A DNA stretch of 64,000 bases from Proteiniclasticum ruminis (lineage in GTDB: Bacteria > Bacillota > Clostridia > Clostridiales > Clostridiaceae): contig NZ_FOVK01000001.1 in NCBI RefSeq assembly GCF_900115135.1, positions 124,001 to 188,000 on the forward strand. Reading direction: 5' to 3'. The notes beneath the pieces were generated by a model. That model ran no database searches. It was not told where the DNA came from and worked only from the letters and a program-made list of their open reading frames with translations. Positions 43,495 to 52,541 of this stretch are shown piece after piece; positions within the stretch are counted from its first letter, which is position 1; each line of letters begins with the position of its first letter. A program made the position numbers and the translations under genes.

Positions 43495-44022
43495 TAATGC
43501 GATCCAGTACCGGTCTATGACCTGCCCATTTTCCTCATAGGCATTTTCCAGTGTTCCGCCAATCTTTTTTATTGTGTTTTTTGCTGCTTTATTGCTTCTT
43601 TTCACCGTAACCAGCGCTTTCAGGATTCCATTCATCCGAAGCCGGTTCAGTGCCAATTTCACGATGATGAACCCATATCCCTTTTCTCGCTCTTCCGGAC
43701 GGATGCCGAAACTTATGTGACCACCATAGCGCAAAAGATCTTCTGTCATGGCATATCTGAGATTTACCGCACCAAGAATATACCCATTGTCCTCCACCAG
43801 AAACAGAGTTTCAGCCCGGACAAATCCATGGGGGAGTGTGGCTTCATTTTGCAGCGACAGTTCTCGTTTTTGCCACTCAGAAAAATTCAGTGCTGCCATA
43901 TCACAGGAGGAAGGACATAACGGTTCCTTCCTGTCTTTCCATGTGGAAATATAGGTGATATAGCTTTGTTCATCCAGTTCTTTGATTTCTACAAGTTTGA
44001 TTATTCTCACCCTGCTTTCCAT
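43492..44022 (-). CDS. GNAT acetyltransferase, RimJ/RimL-like
   Basis: 176 residues. The acetyl-CoA motif is ISFGIRPEEREKGYGFIIVKLAL, followed by VKRSNKAAKNTIKKIGGTLEN, as in ribosomal-protein or small-molecule N-acetyltransferases. The start is uncertain: ATG 44022 has no ribosome site and lies only 8 bases after an extended -10 (TGATATAAT on the minus strand, box 44031-44036), which would make the message almost leaderless; GTG 44010 is an alternative. Confidence 0.83.
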   Translation of the reverse strand: MESRVRIIKLVEIKELDEQSYITYISTWKDRKEPLCPSSCDMAALNFSEWQKRELSLQNEATLPHGFVRAETLFLVEDNGYILGAVNLRYAMTEDLLRYGGHISFGIRPEEREKGYGFIIVKLALNRLRMNGILKALVTVKRSNKAAKNTIKKIGGTLENAYEENGQVIDRYWIAL

Positions 44023-44118
44023 TTTTTATCATTATATCAAAGATTGCGACCCCTGCTAAGTGGCTGTTTCCTGTGAATACATTTACATAAAAAACTTTTC
44101 AATTTTTCTTCAGAACTC

Positions 44119-44127
44119 TGGTATAAT
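44119..44127 (+). promoter_or_regulatory. Extended -10 promoter of murG
   Basis: TGGTATAAT, TGn-extended, with a weak -35 about 18 bases upstream; 72 bases of leader precede the ATG. Confidence 0.55.
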
Positions 44128-44199
44128 GGATTTGTTTGAACTGATGTGGTTGCAAACATCGAAGTATATCCAATGAGAATAAATGAGTGAGTGAGTAAA

Positions 44200-45261
44200 A
44201 TGAAAAAAATTATTATGACCGGTGGAGGAACCGCTGGACATGTGGTGCCGAATCTGGCCATTATGCCTCATCTGAAAAAACTGGGGTATGAGATCAAGTA
44301 CATAGGATCCCAAAATGGAATTGAACGTGAGATCATCGAAGGAAAGAAGATCCCTTACTTTCCGATTTCTTCTGGAAAACTAAGAAGGTATTTCGATTGG
44401 AAGAATTTTACAGACCCTTTCCGGGTGGGTGCAGGTTACTTTCAGGCGTTGGGCATTCTAAAAAGGGAAAAACCCCATCTCGTATTTTCCAAAGGTGGAT
44501 TTGTAAGTGTACCAGTGGTGGCAGCAGCAAGAACATTGAAAATTCCTGTCCTTGCCCATGAATCAGATCTGACCCCAGGTCTTGCCAACAAGCTGGCGCT
44601 GAGATTTGTGGATCATCTTCTGGTGACCTTCCCAGATACGATGTCCAAGGTTTCCGGAAAAGGTATCCTGGTGGGCAGTCCCATAAGAGAAGAACTTTTT
44701 CAGGGAGATCGGAAGAGAGCTCTCGATCTTTGCGGCTTCACGGAGGATAAACCTGTACTTCTTTTCATGGGAGGGAGCATTGGCTCCATGAAAATCAATG
44801 AAACCGTCTGGAGTGCTCTTTATGAGCTTCTAACGGATTATCAGATCATCCATCTTTGCGGTAAGAACAACATCAATCCTCAGTATAAAGACCTGAAAGG
44901 ATACAGACAGTTTGAGTATGTCGGGGAAGAGATGAAGGATTTGCTTAGCGCTGCAGATTTTATTGTGGCAAGAGCGGGCTCTAATTCCATCTTTGAATTT
45001 CTCGCGCTCCGAAAACCTCATCTTCTCATTCCGCTTTCTGCAGCATCCAGCAGAGGGGACCAGATTGAAAATGCGGAGAGCTTTGAAAAAGAAGGGTACT
45101 CCATGGTCTTAAGAGAAGAGAGCCTCACAAAAGACACACTGCTGATGAGTCTGAAGTCGCTCTCTGAAAACAAGAACTCCTATGTGGAAGCAATGAACCG
45201 TTCTTCCCTAGGAAATACCACAGGAAAGATCATGGAACTCATTGAGAAATACGCAAAATAA
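44200..45261 (+). CDS. murG: UDP-GlcNAc:lipid I N-acetylglucosaminyltransferase
   Basis: 353 residues from ATG 44200; GTG 44191 is in frame but less likely. The ribosome site (GAGTGAG) is weak. The N-terminal [13 protein letters not shown] loop binds the lipid carrier side. The C-terminal donor site shows [36 protein letters not shown] and [10 protein letters not shown]. It makes lipid II on the inner membrane face. Unusually it is a single-gene unit away from a dcw cluster; members of this non-dcw type occur in clostridia and lactic bacteria. Confidence 0.93.
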   Translation: MKKIIMTGGGTAGHVVPNLAIMPHLKKLGYEIKYIGSQNGIEREIIEGKKIPYFPISSGKLRRYFDWKNFTDPFRVGAGYFQALGILKREKPHLVFSKGGFVSVPVVAAARTLKIPVLAHESDLTPGLANKLALRFVDHLLVTFPDTMSKVSGKGILVGSPIREELFQGDRKRALDLCGFTEDKPVLLFMGGSIGSMKINETVWSALYELLTDYQIIHLCGKNNINPQYKDLKGYRQFEYVGEEMKDLLSAADFIVARAGSNSIFEFLALRKPHLLIPLSAASSRGDQIENAESFEKEGYSMVLREESLTKDTLLMSLKSLSENKNSYVEAMNRSSLGNTTGKIMELIEKYAK

Positions 45262-45287
45262 CTACAGAAAATAGTACAGTTGATACG

Positions 45288-45325
45288 CAGAGAAGTCTCA
45301 CTTAGGTGTGCTTCTCTGTTTTTTT
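45288..45325 (+). terminator. Terminator after murG
   Basis: CAGAGAAG / CTTCTCTG with inner CAC/GTG pairing, followed by seven T. Confidence 0.9.
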
Positions 45326-45459
45326 AGTAAAAAACAGGATTTCCTGTACTGTTATAAAGTCATTTATATCACAAACTAAATGAATGTAGTAAGAATGTTA
45401 ACACAAAAGTCTGATAATTATTGATATAATTAAAGTATCAAAAGCAAGGAGGATCAGCT

Positions 45460-47031
45460 ATGCGCATTGAATTTTCAGGAGCAGCAGGTACTGTAACTGG
45501 TTCCAGTCATCTACTACGGGTTAAGGACAAGAGAATTCTTCTGGATTGCGGACTGTATCAGGGAAAGGATGAAAAAGACAAAGGAAATGATGTGTTTGCG
45601 TTCATTCCATCCACCATTGATTATCTGATTCTTTCTCATGCCCACATTGACCACAGCGGCCGTATTCCACTGCTTTACAAACGTGGATTCCGAGGCAAAG
45701 TTTTCGCCACGCCTCCCGCAAAAGCTCTTGCAGAGATTCTTCTCATGGATTCCGCCTACATCCACGAACAGGATGCGGAATGGGAGAATAAAAAACGGCA
45801 GCGAAAAGGTCTGGATCCTGTGGAGCCGCTTTATACAGCCAAAGATGCAGAAGGGGCTCTGACCCTCTTTGAAGCCATAGATTTCAATCAGAGAACCGTC
45901 CTTTTTCCTGGTTTTGAGATGCAGTTTCTGGAAGCGGGGCACATGCTGGGCGCTGCCATTACAGAACTTTTCATTCAGGAAGAAGAGCGGAAGGTGAAGC
46001 TTGTCTATACAGGTGATCTGGGAAATCAGGGTATTCCACTCATGAAAGAACCTGTAGAAGTGGATGAAGCGGATTTTCTCATCATGGAATCCACCTACGG
46101 CAACAGACTGCATCCTGATAATAAAACAGAGCACGAAGAACTCATCAGCATCATCAATGAGACCTACCGGAAAGGAGGAAATGTCATTATTCCTTCTTTT
46201 GCTGTAGGCCGAACCCAGGAGCTCTTATATATACTCAATGAGTTCCAGGAAGCGGGCAGACTGGAACGTGGTGTCAAAGTATATGTGGATTCACCCCTTG
46301 CATCAAAGTCCACTCAGATTTTCAAAGAGTACTCCCGTTATTTTGATGAAGAAAGTCAGGAAAGAATGAGACGGGGAGACCACGTGCTGGAATTCAGGAA
46401 TCTTTTTTTCACAGAATCTGTAGAAGATTCCATGGAGCTGAACCGCACCAAGAAAGGATGCGTCATCATCAGTGCTTCCGGGATGGCGACGGCAGGAAGA
46501 ATCAGACATCACCTCAAGCATAATCTGTGGAGATCGGAATGCAGCGTGGTTTTTGTAGGGTATCAGGCAGAAGGGTCCTTAGGCAGAATCATTCAGGATG
46601 GTGCCAAAACAGTGAATCTCTTTGGAGAAGATATTGCTGTTCATGCAAAGGTATACAGCTTTTCCGGACTATCAGGCCATGCGGACAGGAGAGGCCTCTA
46701 CAATTGGGTCAAAGCCATACGAAAAGGTCCTAAAGAAATCTTTCTGACTCATGGAGATCTCTCTGCGGCTACAGCACTCAAAGAGCTTCTGTCAGGTGAT
46801 GGATATAATGTTCGTATTGCCAAAGATGGAGATATCGTACCAATCAGAGATTATGTAAAGCTTGTACCAAAAATCGAGGAAACTGATTTAGAAAAGACCG
46901 CTGTAGCTACTGCTCTTTCCAGATTGCGAAAGAAGGAAGATCTCATCAAATATATTGAAACGGTTGATTTTACAAAGGTTGACACAGATGAGATCCTGAA
47001 GGATATCAGCAATATCTTGAAAAAACAGTGA
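45460..47031 (+). CDS. MBL-fold beta-CASP ribonuclease family protein
   Basis: 523 residues, ATG 45460 after AAGGAGG. Metal motifs: LSHAHIDHSGR (motif 2), EAGHMLGAA (motif 3), YTGDLGNQ (motif 4). Beta-CASP motifs A-C follow: ESTYGNRLH, SASGMATAGRI and the SGLSGHADRRG / FLTHG end. These resemble archaeal/eukaryal CPSF73-like enzymes rather than RNase J. It should be an RNA endo- or exonuclease. An extended -10, TGATATAAT, lies 36 bases upstream. Unusual is the charged helical C-terminal tail of about 60 residues. Confidence 0.92.
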   Translation: MRIEFSGAAGTVTGSSHLLRVKDKRILLDCGLYQGKDEKDKGNDVFAFIPSTIDYLILSHAHIDHSGRIPLLYKRGFRGKVFATPPAKALAEILLMDSAYIHEQDAEWENKKRQRKGLDPVEPLYTAKDAEGALTLFEAIDFNQRTVLFPGFEMQFLEAGHMLGAAITELFIQEEERKVKLVYTGDLGNQGIPLMKEPVEVDEADFLIMESTYGNRLHPDNKTEHEELISIINETYRKGGNVIIPSFAVGRTQELLYILNEFQEAGRLERGVKVYVDSPLASKSTQIFKEYSRYFDEESQERMRRGDHVLEFRNLFFTESVEDSMELNRTKKGCVIISASGMATAGRIRHHLKHNLWRSECSVVFVGYQAEGSLGRIIQDGAKTVNLFGEDIAVHAKVYSFSGLSGHADRRGLYNWVKAIRKGPKEIFLTHGDLSAATALKELLSGDGYNVRIAKDGDIVPIRDYVKLVPKIEETDLEKTAVATALSRLRKKEDLIKYIETVDFTKVDTDEILKDISNILKKQ

Positions 47032-47065
47032 AAACAGAGAAAAGCGAAAGAAGTGCCAAAATCCA

Positions 47066-47095
47066 TTGGTAAAAGCCATTCAAATATTGTATAAT
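47066..47095 (+). promoter_or_regulatory. Promoter of nifJ
   Basis: TTGGTA (47066-47071) and TATAAT (47090-47095) are 18 bases apart. Transcription would start near 47102, just before the first leader hairpin. Confidence 0.7.
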
Positions 47096-47107
47096 AATGT
47101 TGTGTCT

Positions 47108-47211
47108 TTTGAGTATAGCTAATGATAAATCATTAACTATACTCAAATTCATGTGTTTATAACCTACGGAAACGTAGTTATAGTTTAGAAATCTTTAGGC
47201 CGGATTTCTAA
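47108..47211 (+). promoter_or_regulatory. Three tandem hairpins in the nifJ 5' leader
   Basis: Hairpin 1 (47108-47147): TTTGAGTATAG / CTATACTCAAA enclosing TAATGAT / ATCATTA. Hairpin 2 (about 47157-47181): TACG-type stem with a GAAA tetraloop. Hairpin 3 (47185-47211): TTAGAAATC / GATTTCTAA. None has a T tract, so they are not terminators. Hairpin 1 would sit within six bases of the mRNA 5' end, where such structures protect from 5'-dependent decay. Confidence 0.75.
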
Positions 47212-47239
47212 GAAATATATATTAAGGAGAGGTATAGAC

Positions 47240-50200
47240 ATGAGAAAAACTAAAACCATGGATGGAAATATGGCTGCATCCTACATCTCGTATGCATTTA
47301 CAGATGTATCCGCCATCTATCCAATTACCCCATCCAGTACAATGGGTGAGAATGTCGACGAGTGGTCTTCCAAAGGAATGAAGAACATTTTCGGCCAGCC
47401 TGTAAAGGTTGTTGAAATGCAATCTGAAGCAGGAGCAGCTGGAGCAGTTCACGGTTCCCTTCAGGGTGGAGCACTGACTACCACTTATACAGCATCACAG
47501 GGACTTCTGCTCATGCTTCCAAATATGTACAAAATCGCAGGAGAACTTCTTCCTGGCGTATTCCACGTAAGTGCCAGAGCTATTGCAGCACATGCACTTT
47601 CAATTTTCGGTGACCATCAGGACGTTATGGCTGCTAGACAGACAGGATTCGCTATGCTTGCTGAATCCAATGTACAGCAGATCATGGACCTTTCTGGTGT
47701 TGCTCACTTGGCTTCCATCAAGAGCAGAGTGCCATTCCTGAACTTCTTTGACGGTTTCAGAACCTCCTCAGAAGTACAGAAGGTAGAAGTCATTGAGTAT
47801 GATGAACTGGAAAAACTTCTGGACAAGGAAGCTGTTGCTGAATTCAGAAGCAGATCCCTGAACTCAGAAAGACCAGTGACAAGAGGTACCGCACAGAACC
47901 CTGACATCTATTTCCAGGGAAGAGAAGCGGCCAACAGATACTATCTTGCAGTTCCTGAAATTGTTGAAGGATACATGGAAGAAATCAACAAGATCACAGG
48001 AAGAAACTACGGACTGTTCAACTATCATGGAGCACCAGATGCTGAGCATATCATCATCGCTATGGGATCTGTTTGTGACACTGCTGAAGAAGTTGTAGAC
48101 TACCTCACCAAGAAGGGTGAAAAGGTTGGTCTTGTAAACGTACACCTTTACAGACCTTTCTCCACAAAACATTTCATGAATGCAATTCCAAAGACTGTAA
48201 AGAAGATTGCTGTTCTTGACAGAACAAAAGAACCAGGTTCTGCTGGAGAGCCACTTTACCAGGATGTCAGAAATGCTTTCTACGAAGCTGATGTAAGACC
48301 TGTCATCGTTGGTGGAAGATACGGACTTGGTTCCAAGGACGTTACACCAGGACAGATTCTTGCAGTTTATGAAAACCTTAGCTATGGCGAAGTGAAGAAC
48401 GGATTCACCATCGGAATCGAAGATGATGTGACTTATACTTCTCTGCCAAAGCATGCAGAAATTGATACTACCGCTGAAGGTACTGTACAGTGTCAGTTCT
48501 GGGGACTTGGTTCCGACGGTACTGTTGGCGCCAACAAGGCATCCATCAAGATCATCGGAGACCATACCGATATGTACGCACAGGGATACTTCTCCTATGA
48601 CTCCAAGAAATCCGGTGGAATCACTGTATCCCACTTAAGATTTGGTAAGAATAAGATCAGAAGCCCATATCTCATCCTGAATCCTGATTTTGTGGCTTGT
48701 CATAATCCATCTTATGTAAATAAGTATGACATGACAAAGAACCTGAAGGACAATGGAACCTTCCTGCTGAACTGCGCATGGACCGCAGAAGACTTAGATG
48801 CACATCTTCCAGCGAAGATGAAGCAGGATATCGCTAAGAAGAACATCAATCTCTACATCGTAGACGCACAGTCTATCGCAACTGAGATTGGTCTTGGCAC
48901 CAGAATCAACATGATCATGCAGTCCGCGTTCTTCAAGCTTGCAAACATCATCCCAGTTGAAGATGCTATGAAGTATCTGAAGCAGTCTGTGGTTGATTCC
49001 TATGGCAATAAGGGCGAAAAGGTCGTCAACATGAACTACGAAGCCATCGATAGAGGCGTTAACGCTCTTGTGAAGGTTACTGTTCCTGCTGAATGGGCCA
49101 ACGCTGTAGAAACCAAAACAGATGAAAGAAATGTTCCTGATTTCATCAAGAACATCCTTGAGCCAATGAATGCACAAGAAGGAGACAGACTTCCAGTATC
49201 CGCATTCCTTGGCAGAGAAGACGGAACCTTCCCAATGGGAACCTCCGCTTATGAAAAGAGAGGAATCGCTGTCAATGTTCCTGAATGGAATATTGAAAAC
49301 TGTATCCAGTGTAACCAGTGTTCCTATGTATGTCCTCACGCTGTCATCAGACCATTCCTTGTGAATGAAGAAGAAATGGCCAATGCTCCAGAAGGATTTG
49401 AAGCTAAGAAGGCTATGGGCGGAAAGGCATTCGGAGACCTTCAGTACAAGATTCAGGTATCCGTACTTGACTGTACAGGTTGCGGAAACTGTGCTCAGGT
49501 TTGTCCAGCACCTAAGAAGGCGCTTGTGATGAAGCCAATTGAAACACAGATGCATGAAACAAATAACTGGGAATATGCACTGTCACTTTCCCATAAGATC
49601 AACCCAATGAATAAGAACACCCTGAAGGGCAGCCAGTTCGAGCAGCCACTTCTTGAGTTCTCAGGTGCATGTGCAGGCTGTGGAGAAACACCATATGCGA
49701 AGCTCATCACACAGCTCTTCGGTGACAGAATGATGATTGCGAACGCTACCGGATGTTCATCCATCTGGGGTGGATCTGCACCAGCAACTGTTTACACCAC
49801 AAATCATCTTGGACAGGGTCCAGCTTGGGCGAACTCCCTGTTCGAGGACAACGCTGAGTTTGGTCTTGGTATCTACCTTGGACACAAAGCTCATAGAGCG
49901 AAGCTTCTGCCAATAGCAGAAAAGCTCGTTCAGAATCCAATGGCTTCAGAAGAACTGAAGGCTGCAACACAGAACTGGATTGAAAACTTCGACAAGGGTG
50001 ACGAATCCAAGGCTGCAAGAGCTGCACTTCTACCACTTCTTAAGACTTCCGAACTGGAAGAAGCCAAGGAACTTTATGCAGAAAGAGACTTCCTCACCAA
50101 GAAGAGCCAGTGGATCTTCGGTGGAGACGGTTGGGCTTATGACATCGGATTCGGTGGACTGGACCACGTACTTGCCACAGGTGAAAACATCAATGTTCTT

Positions 50201-50776
50201 GTTATGGATACAGAAGTGTACTCCAATACTGGAGGACAGTCTTCCAAGTCCACACCTACAGCTGCAATCGCTAAGTTTGCTTCTGCCGGTAAGAGAACAA
50301 AGAAGAAAGATCTCGGCATGATGGCCATGAGCTATGGTTATGTATATGTTGCTCAGATTGGTATGGGTGCTGACAAGAACCAGGCCATCAAGGCAATCGT
50401 TGAAGCAGAAGCTTACGACGGACCATCCCTCATCATCGCATACGCTCCATGTATCAACCAGGGACTTAAGCTTGGAATGGGCTTCAGCCAGGAACAGACA
50501 AAGAGAGCAGTTGAGTCAGGTTACTGGCAGCTGTACAGATTCAATCCACTTCTGAAGGAAGAAGGAAAGAATCCATTCTCACTGGATTCCAAGGAACCAA
50601 CCAGAAGCTTCAGAGAGTTCATTGATAGTGAAGTTCGTTATGCTTCTCTTGCTAAGGCTTTCCCAGATGAAGCAGAAGCTCTCTTCGCTAAGACAGAGAA
50701 GGATGCTATGGAAAGACTGGATAGCTACAAGAGACTGGCTTCCTATGACTACTCTGCAAAGGGTACTGAAGAATAA
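47240..50776 (+). CDS. nifJ: Pyruvate:ferredoxin (flavodoxin) oxidoreductase
   Basis: 1178 residues, the single-chain form. ATG 47240 after AAGGAGAGG. Domains in order: pyruvate-binding domain I (YPITPSSTMGE), domain II, the gamma-like domain III, a two-[4Fe-4S] ferredoxin domain (CIQCNQCSYVCP about 687, CTGCGNCAQVCP about 744), then the ThDP domain with the third cluster cysteines (GACAGCGETPY about 809) and GDGWAYDIG / NTGGQSSKSTP. It converts pyruvate to acetyl-CoA, CO2 and reduced ferredoxin. Codon choice is visibly more biased (AGA, GGA, CCA, GTT) than its neighbours, as for a highly expressed gene. Confidence 0.98.
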   Translation: MRKTKTMDGNMAASYISYAFTDVSAIYPITPSSTMGENVDEWSSKGMKNIFGQPVKVVEMQSEAGAAGAVHGSLQGGALTTTYTASQGLLLMLPNMYKIAGELLPGVFHVSARAIAAHALSIFGDHQDVMAARQTGFAMLAESNVQQIMDLSGVAHLASIKSRVPFLNFFDGFRTSSEVQKVEVIEYDELEKLLDKEAVAEFRSRSLNSERPVTRGTAQNPDIYFQGREAANRYYLAVPEIVEGYMEEINKITGRNYGLFNYHGAPDAEHIIIAMGSVCDTAEEVVDYLTKKGEKVGLVNVHLYRPFSTKHFMNAIPKTVKKIAVLDRTKEPGSAGEPLYQDVRNAFYEADVRPVIVGGRYGLGSKDVTPGQILAVYENLSYGEVKNGFTIGIEDDVTYTSLPKHAEIDTTAEGTVQCQFWGLGSDGTVGANKASIKIIGDHTDMYAQGYFSYDSKKSGGITVSHLRFGKNKIRSPYLILNPDFVACHNPSYVNKYDMTKNLKDNGTFLLNCAWTAEDLDAHLPAKMKQDIAKKNINLYIVDAQSIATEIGLGTRINMIMQSAFFKLANIIPVEDAMKYLKQSVVDSYGNKGEKVVNMNYEAIDRGVNALVKVTVPAEWANAVETKTDERNVPDFIKNILEPMNAQEGDRLPVSAFLGREDGTFPMGTSAYEKRGIAVNVPEWNIENCIQCNQCSYVCPHAVIRPFLVNEEEMANAPEGFEAKKAMGGKAFGDLQYKIQVSVLDCTGCGNCAQVCPAPKKALVMKPIETQMHETNNWEYALSLSHKINPMNKNTLKGSQFEQPLLEFSGACAGCGETPYAKLITQLFGDRMMIANATGCSSIWGGSAPATVYTTNHLGQGPAWANSLFEDNAEFGLGIYLGHKAHRAKLLPIAEKLVQNPMASEELKAATQNWIENFDKGDESKAARAALLPLLKTSELEEAKELYAERDFLTKKSQWIFGGDGWAYDIGFGGLDHVLATGENINVLVMDTEVYSNTGGQSSKSTPTAAIAKFASAGKRTKKKDLGMMAMSYGYVYVAQIGMGADKNQAIKAIVEAEAYDGPSLIIAYAPCINQGLKLGMGFSQEQTKRAVESGYWQLYRFNPLLKEEGKNPFSLDSKEPTRSFREFIDSEVRYASLAKAFPDEAEALFAKTEKDAMERLDSYKRLASYDYSAKGTEE

Positions 50777-50791
50777 TCATCCAATGATTTT

Positions 50792-50825
50792 AAAGAACTG
50801 TCATTAAGTTGACAGTTCTTTTTTA
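50792..50825 (+). terminator. Terminator after nifJ
   Basis: AAGAACTGTCA / TGACAGTTCTT followed by T6. Confidence 0.93.
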
Positions 50826-50841
50826 TGCAAAAAAATAGACC

Positions 50842-51105
50842 CTACATTTTAAAGAGGGTCCATTGATCCGTATCTTTCTCATATTTCAGCTCAAAGAGCA
50901 CCTCTTTGTCTTGAACATTTCCCCGGCACAAAAATACCTGCATCAGATTTCCAGCCAGCTTTTCTTTTTTCCTTTCCTGAATGCTCTTGATAGAAATTAC
51001 CTGGTACTTACCGTCTTCATCAATGAGACGGAATCGAATGGGATGGATACGTCCTTTAAAGTCAAACCAAGCAATCATTTCAATTGGCTTTGCAAGGACC
51101 TTCAA
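50842..51105 (-). CDS. Small conserved protein downstream of dinB
   Basis: 87 residues. I start it at TTG 51105, nine bases from AAGGAG at 51115-51120; TTG 51114 touches that ribosome site. It is rich in alternating beta-like segments (IAWFDFKGRIHPIRFRL, VLFELKYEKDTDQWTLFKM). It lies 31 bases behind dinB on the same strand, so it is probably in the SOS operon. Small proteins of this look often accompany Y-family polymerase genes in Firmicutes (DUF6504-like), an assignment I hold weakly. Confidence 0.65.
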   Translation of the reverse strand: MKVLAKPIEMIAWFDFKGRIHPIRFRLIDEDGKYQVISIKSIQERKKEKLAGNLMQVFLCRGNVQDKEVLFELKYEKDTDQWTLFKM

Positions 51106-51136
51106 GAAAATCAACTCCTTGTCATATACTCTTCTT

Positions 51137-52381
51137 TTATAAGTGGCTGTTCATGAAAATATAGTCCTTCTCTACAACACCTCCTGAAAAAGCACGGACA
51201 GGAGAATGGAGAAATGTGGCACGGATGAGCGCCTCTTCCCCAAAGTTCTTTCGGATCAAATCCATGACCTGGTCCATCTTTTTCATTTTTTCACTCTTAT
51301 GATCTGGAAAAAGAGAGAGCTGTTCCCGAAACCGGTCTTCCAGCTGAGCAAAAGAAATTCCCAGGTGTCTTACAGGCTCACCATTCCACATATCGTCAAA
51401 GAGCGCGCAAGCCTCTTCCATGAGAAGACTCGTGGAGTCCGAAGAGAAGGGAAGTGTATTCTGCATGCTGATGGATGTAAAATCACTGTAGCGAATGTGC
51501 ACAGATAGTGTTTTGGCTTTTTTTCCCGCTCTTCTCAGTCTAGGGACAAGAGTCTCTCCAATGGAAAGCAGAACATTATGGCAGGAGATTCTATCCGTGA
51601 AATCAAAGGGGAGAGTGGTGGAGTTTCCCATACCTTTCATCTCTACAGTTCCTTCGTTTTTGACGGTGGAGGATTCAATCCCCCTTGCGTAGCAGGATAT
51701 CATGTGCCCATACTTTTTGAACCGCTCATGGAGAAAAGATGGATCTGTATTTGCCAGCTGTCCTATGGTATGAATGTTCATTTTTCTCAGTTTCTCTGCC
51801 GTTCTAGGACCTACCATAAAAAGATCTTCGATGGGAAGAGGCCACATTTTCTGAGCCATTTCCTCTTTGTAAAGGGTATGCACTTTGTTGGGCTTTTGAA
51901 GATCTGAAGCCATCTTGGCCAGGAGTTTTCCTGTGGAAATTCCCACATTGACTGTAAAGCCCAGCTCTTTCAGAATCCGATCTTTGAGTCCTGTGGCCAC
52001 AGAAACCGCATCTTCTTTCCTGATATGGCACATGTCCATAAAGCATTCATCAATGGAATACCGCTCAATGACAGGGGAATATTCTCTGAGGATCTCCACC
52101 ATGGCATCACTGGCTTTCAGATACATGCTGTATCTGGGGGGAACAATCTTTAGATCCGGACATTTCATCAATGCGGAAAATAAAGTCTCTCCGGTTTTAA
52201 TGCCGTACTTTTTGCTGGGTGAGGATTTTGCAAGGACAATACCGTGTCTGCTTTCAGGATCTCCTCCAACAATAGCAGGAATGGTCCGAAGATCCAGAGA
52301 GGATCCATGCTGCAGATCCCATACTGCATTCCAGGAAAGATATGCGGAGTTCACATCCACATGAAAAATTATGCGTTCCAT
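51137..52381 (-). CDS. dinB: DNA polymerase IV (Y family)
   Basis: 414 residues, ATG 52381 after AAGGTGA. Palm motifs: FHVDVNSAYLSW (first Asp), IERYSIDECFMDM (Asp-Glu pair), then a HhH thumb and the little-finger domain. It is an error-prone translesion polymerase. Two LexA boxes upstream place it in the SOS regulon. The C-terminus lacks an obvious beta-clamp QLxLF box, but QLSLFPD in the last 60 residues fits that motif. Confidence 0.95.
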   Translation of the reverse strand: MERIIFHVDVNSAYLSWNAVWDLQHGSSLDLRTIPAIVGGDPESRHGIVLAKSSPSKKYGIKTGETLFSALMKCPDLKIVPPRYSMYLKASDAMVEILREYSPVIERYSIDECFMDMCHIRKEDAVSVATGLKDRILKELGFTVNVGISTGKLLAKMASDLQKPNKVHTLYKEEMAQKMWPLPIEDLFMVGPRTAEKLRKMNIHTIGQLANTDPSFLHERFKKYGHMISCYARGIESSTVKNEGTVEMKGMGNSTTLPFDFTDRISCHNVLLSIGETLVPRLRRAGKKAKTLSVHIRYSDFTSISMQNTLPFSSDSTSLLMEEACALFDDMWNGEPVRHLGISFAQLEDRFREQLSLFPDHKSEKMKKMDQVMDLIRKNFGEEALIRATFLHSPVRAFSGGVVEKDYIFMNSHL

Positions 52382-52408
52382 GATTCATCACCTTACTCAC
52401 TTATTCAT

Positions 52409-52448
52409 AAACATATGTTCTTATTTCATTATATCAGAACATCAGTTC
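52409..52448 (-). promoter_or_regulatory. Two LexA (SOS) boxes and -10 of dinB
   Basis: GAACATCAGTTC (52437-52448, exact GAAC-n4-GTTC) and AAACATATGTTC (52409-52420, one mismatch, GAACATATGTTT on the minus strand) flank a minus-strand extended -10 TGATATAAT (box 52428-52433). One box covers the -35 side and the other the start site. Confidence 0.85.
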
Positions 52449-52491
52449 ATAATAAATACCCCAGTGGTCTAATCCTCCTCAAAAAAGCTCA

Positions 52492-52527
52492 AAAAAAAAA
52501 GCTCTTCCCCTGAAGGGAGAGCTTTTT
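52492..52527. terminator. Terminator of the alpha/beta hydrolase gene
   Basis: GCTCTTCCC / GGGAGAGC with a run of ten T on the minus strand and T5 on the plus strand. Confidence 0.88.
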
Positions 52528-52541
52528 GCCTGTATCATCAA

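Noticed and set aside
47108-47211. nifJ leader hairpins as terminators or a known riboswitch
   Set aside because: No T tracts, and none of the conserved cores of riboswitches I know is visible.
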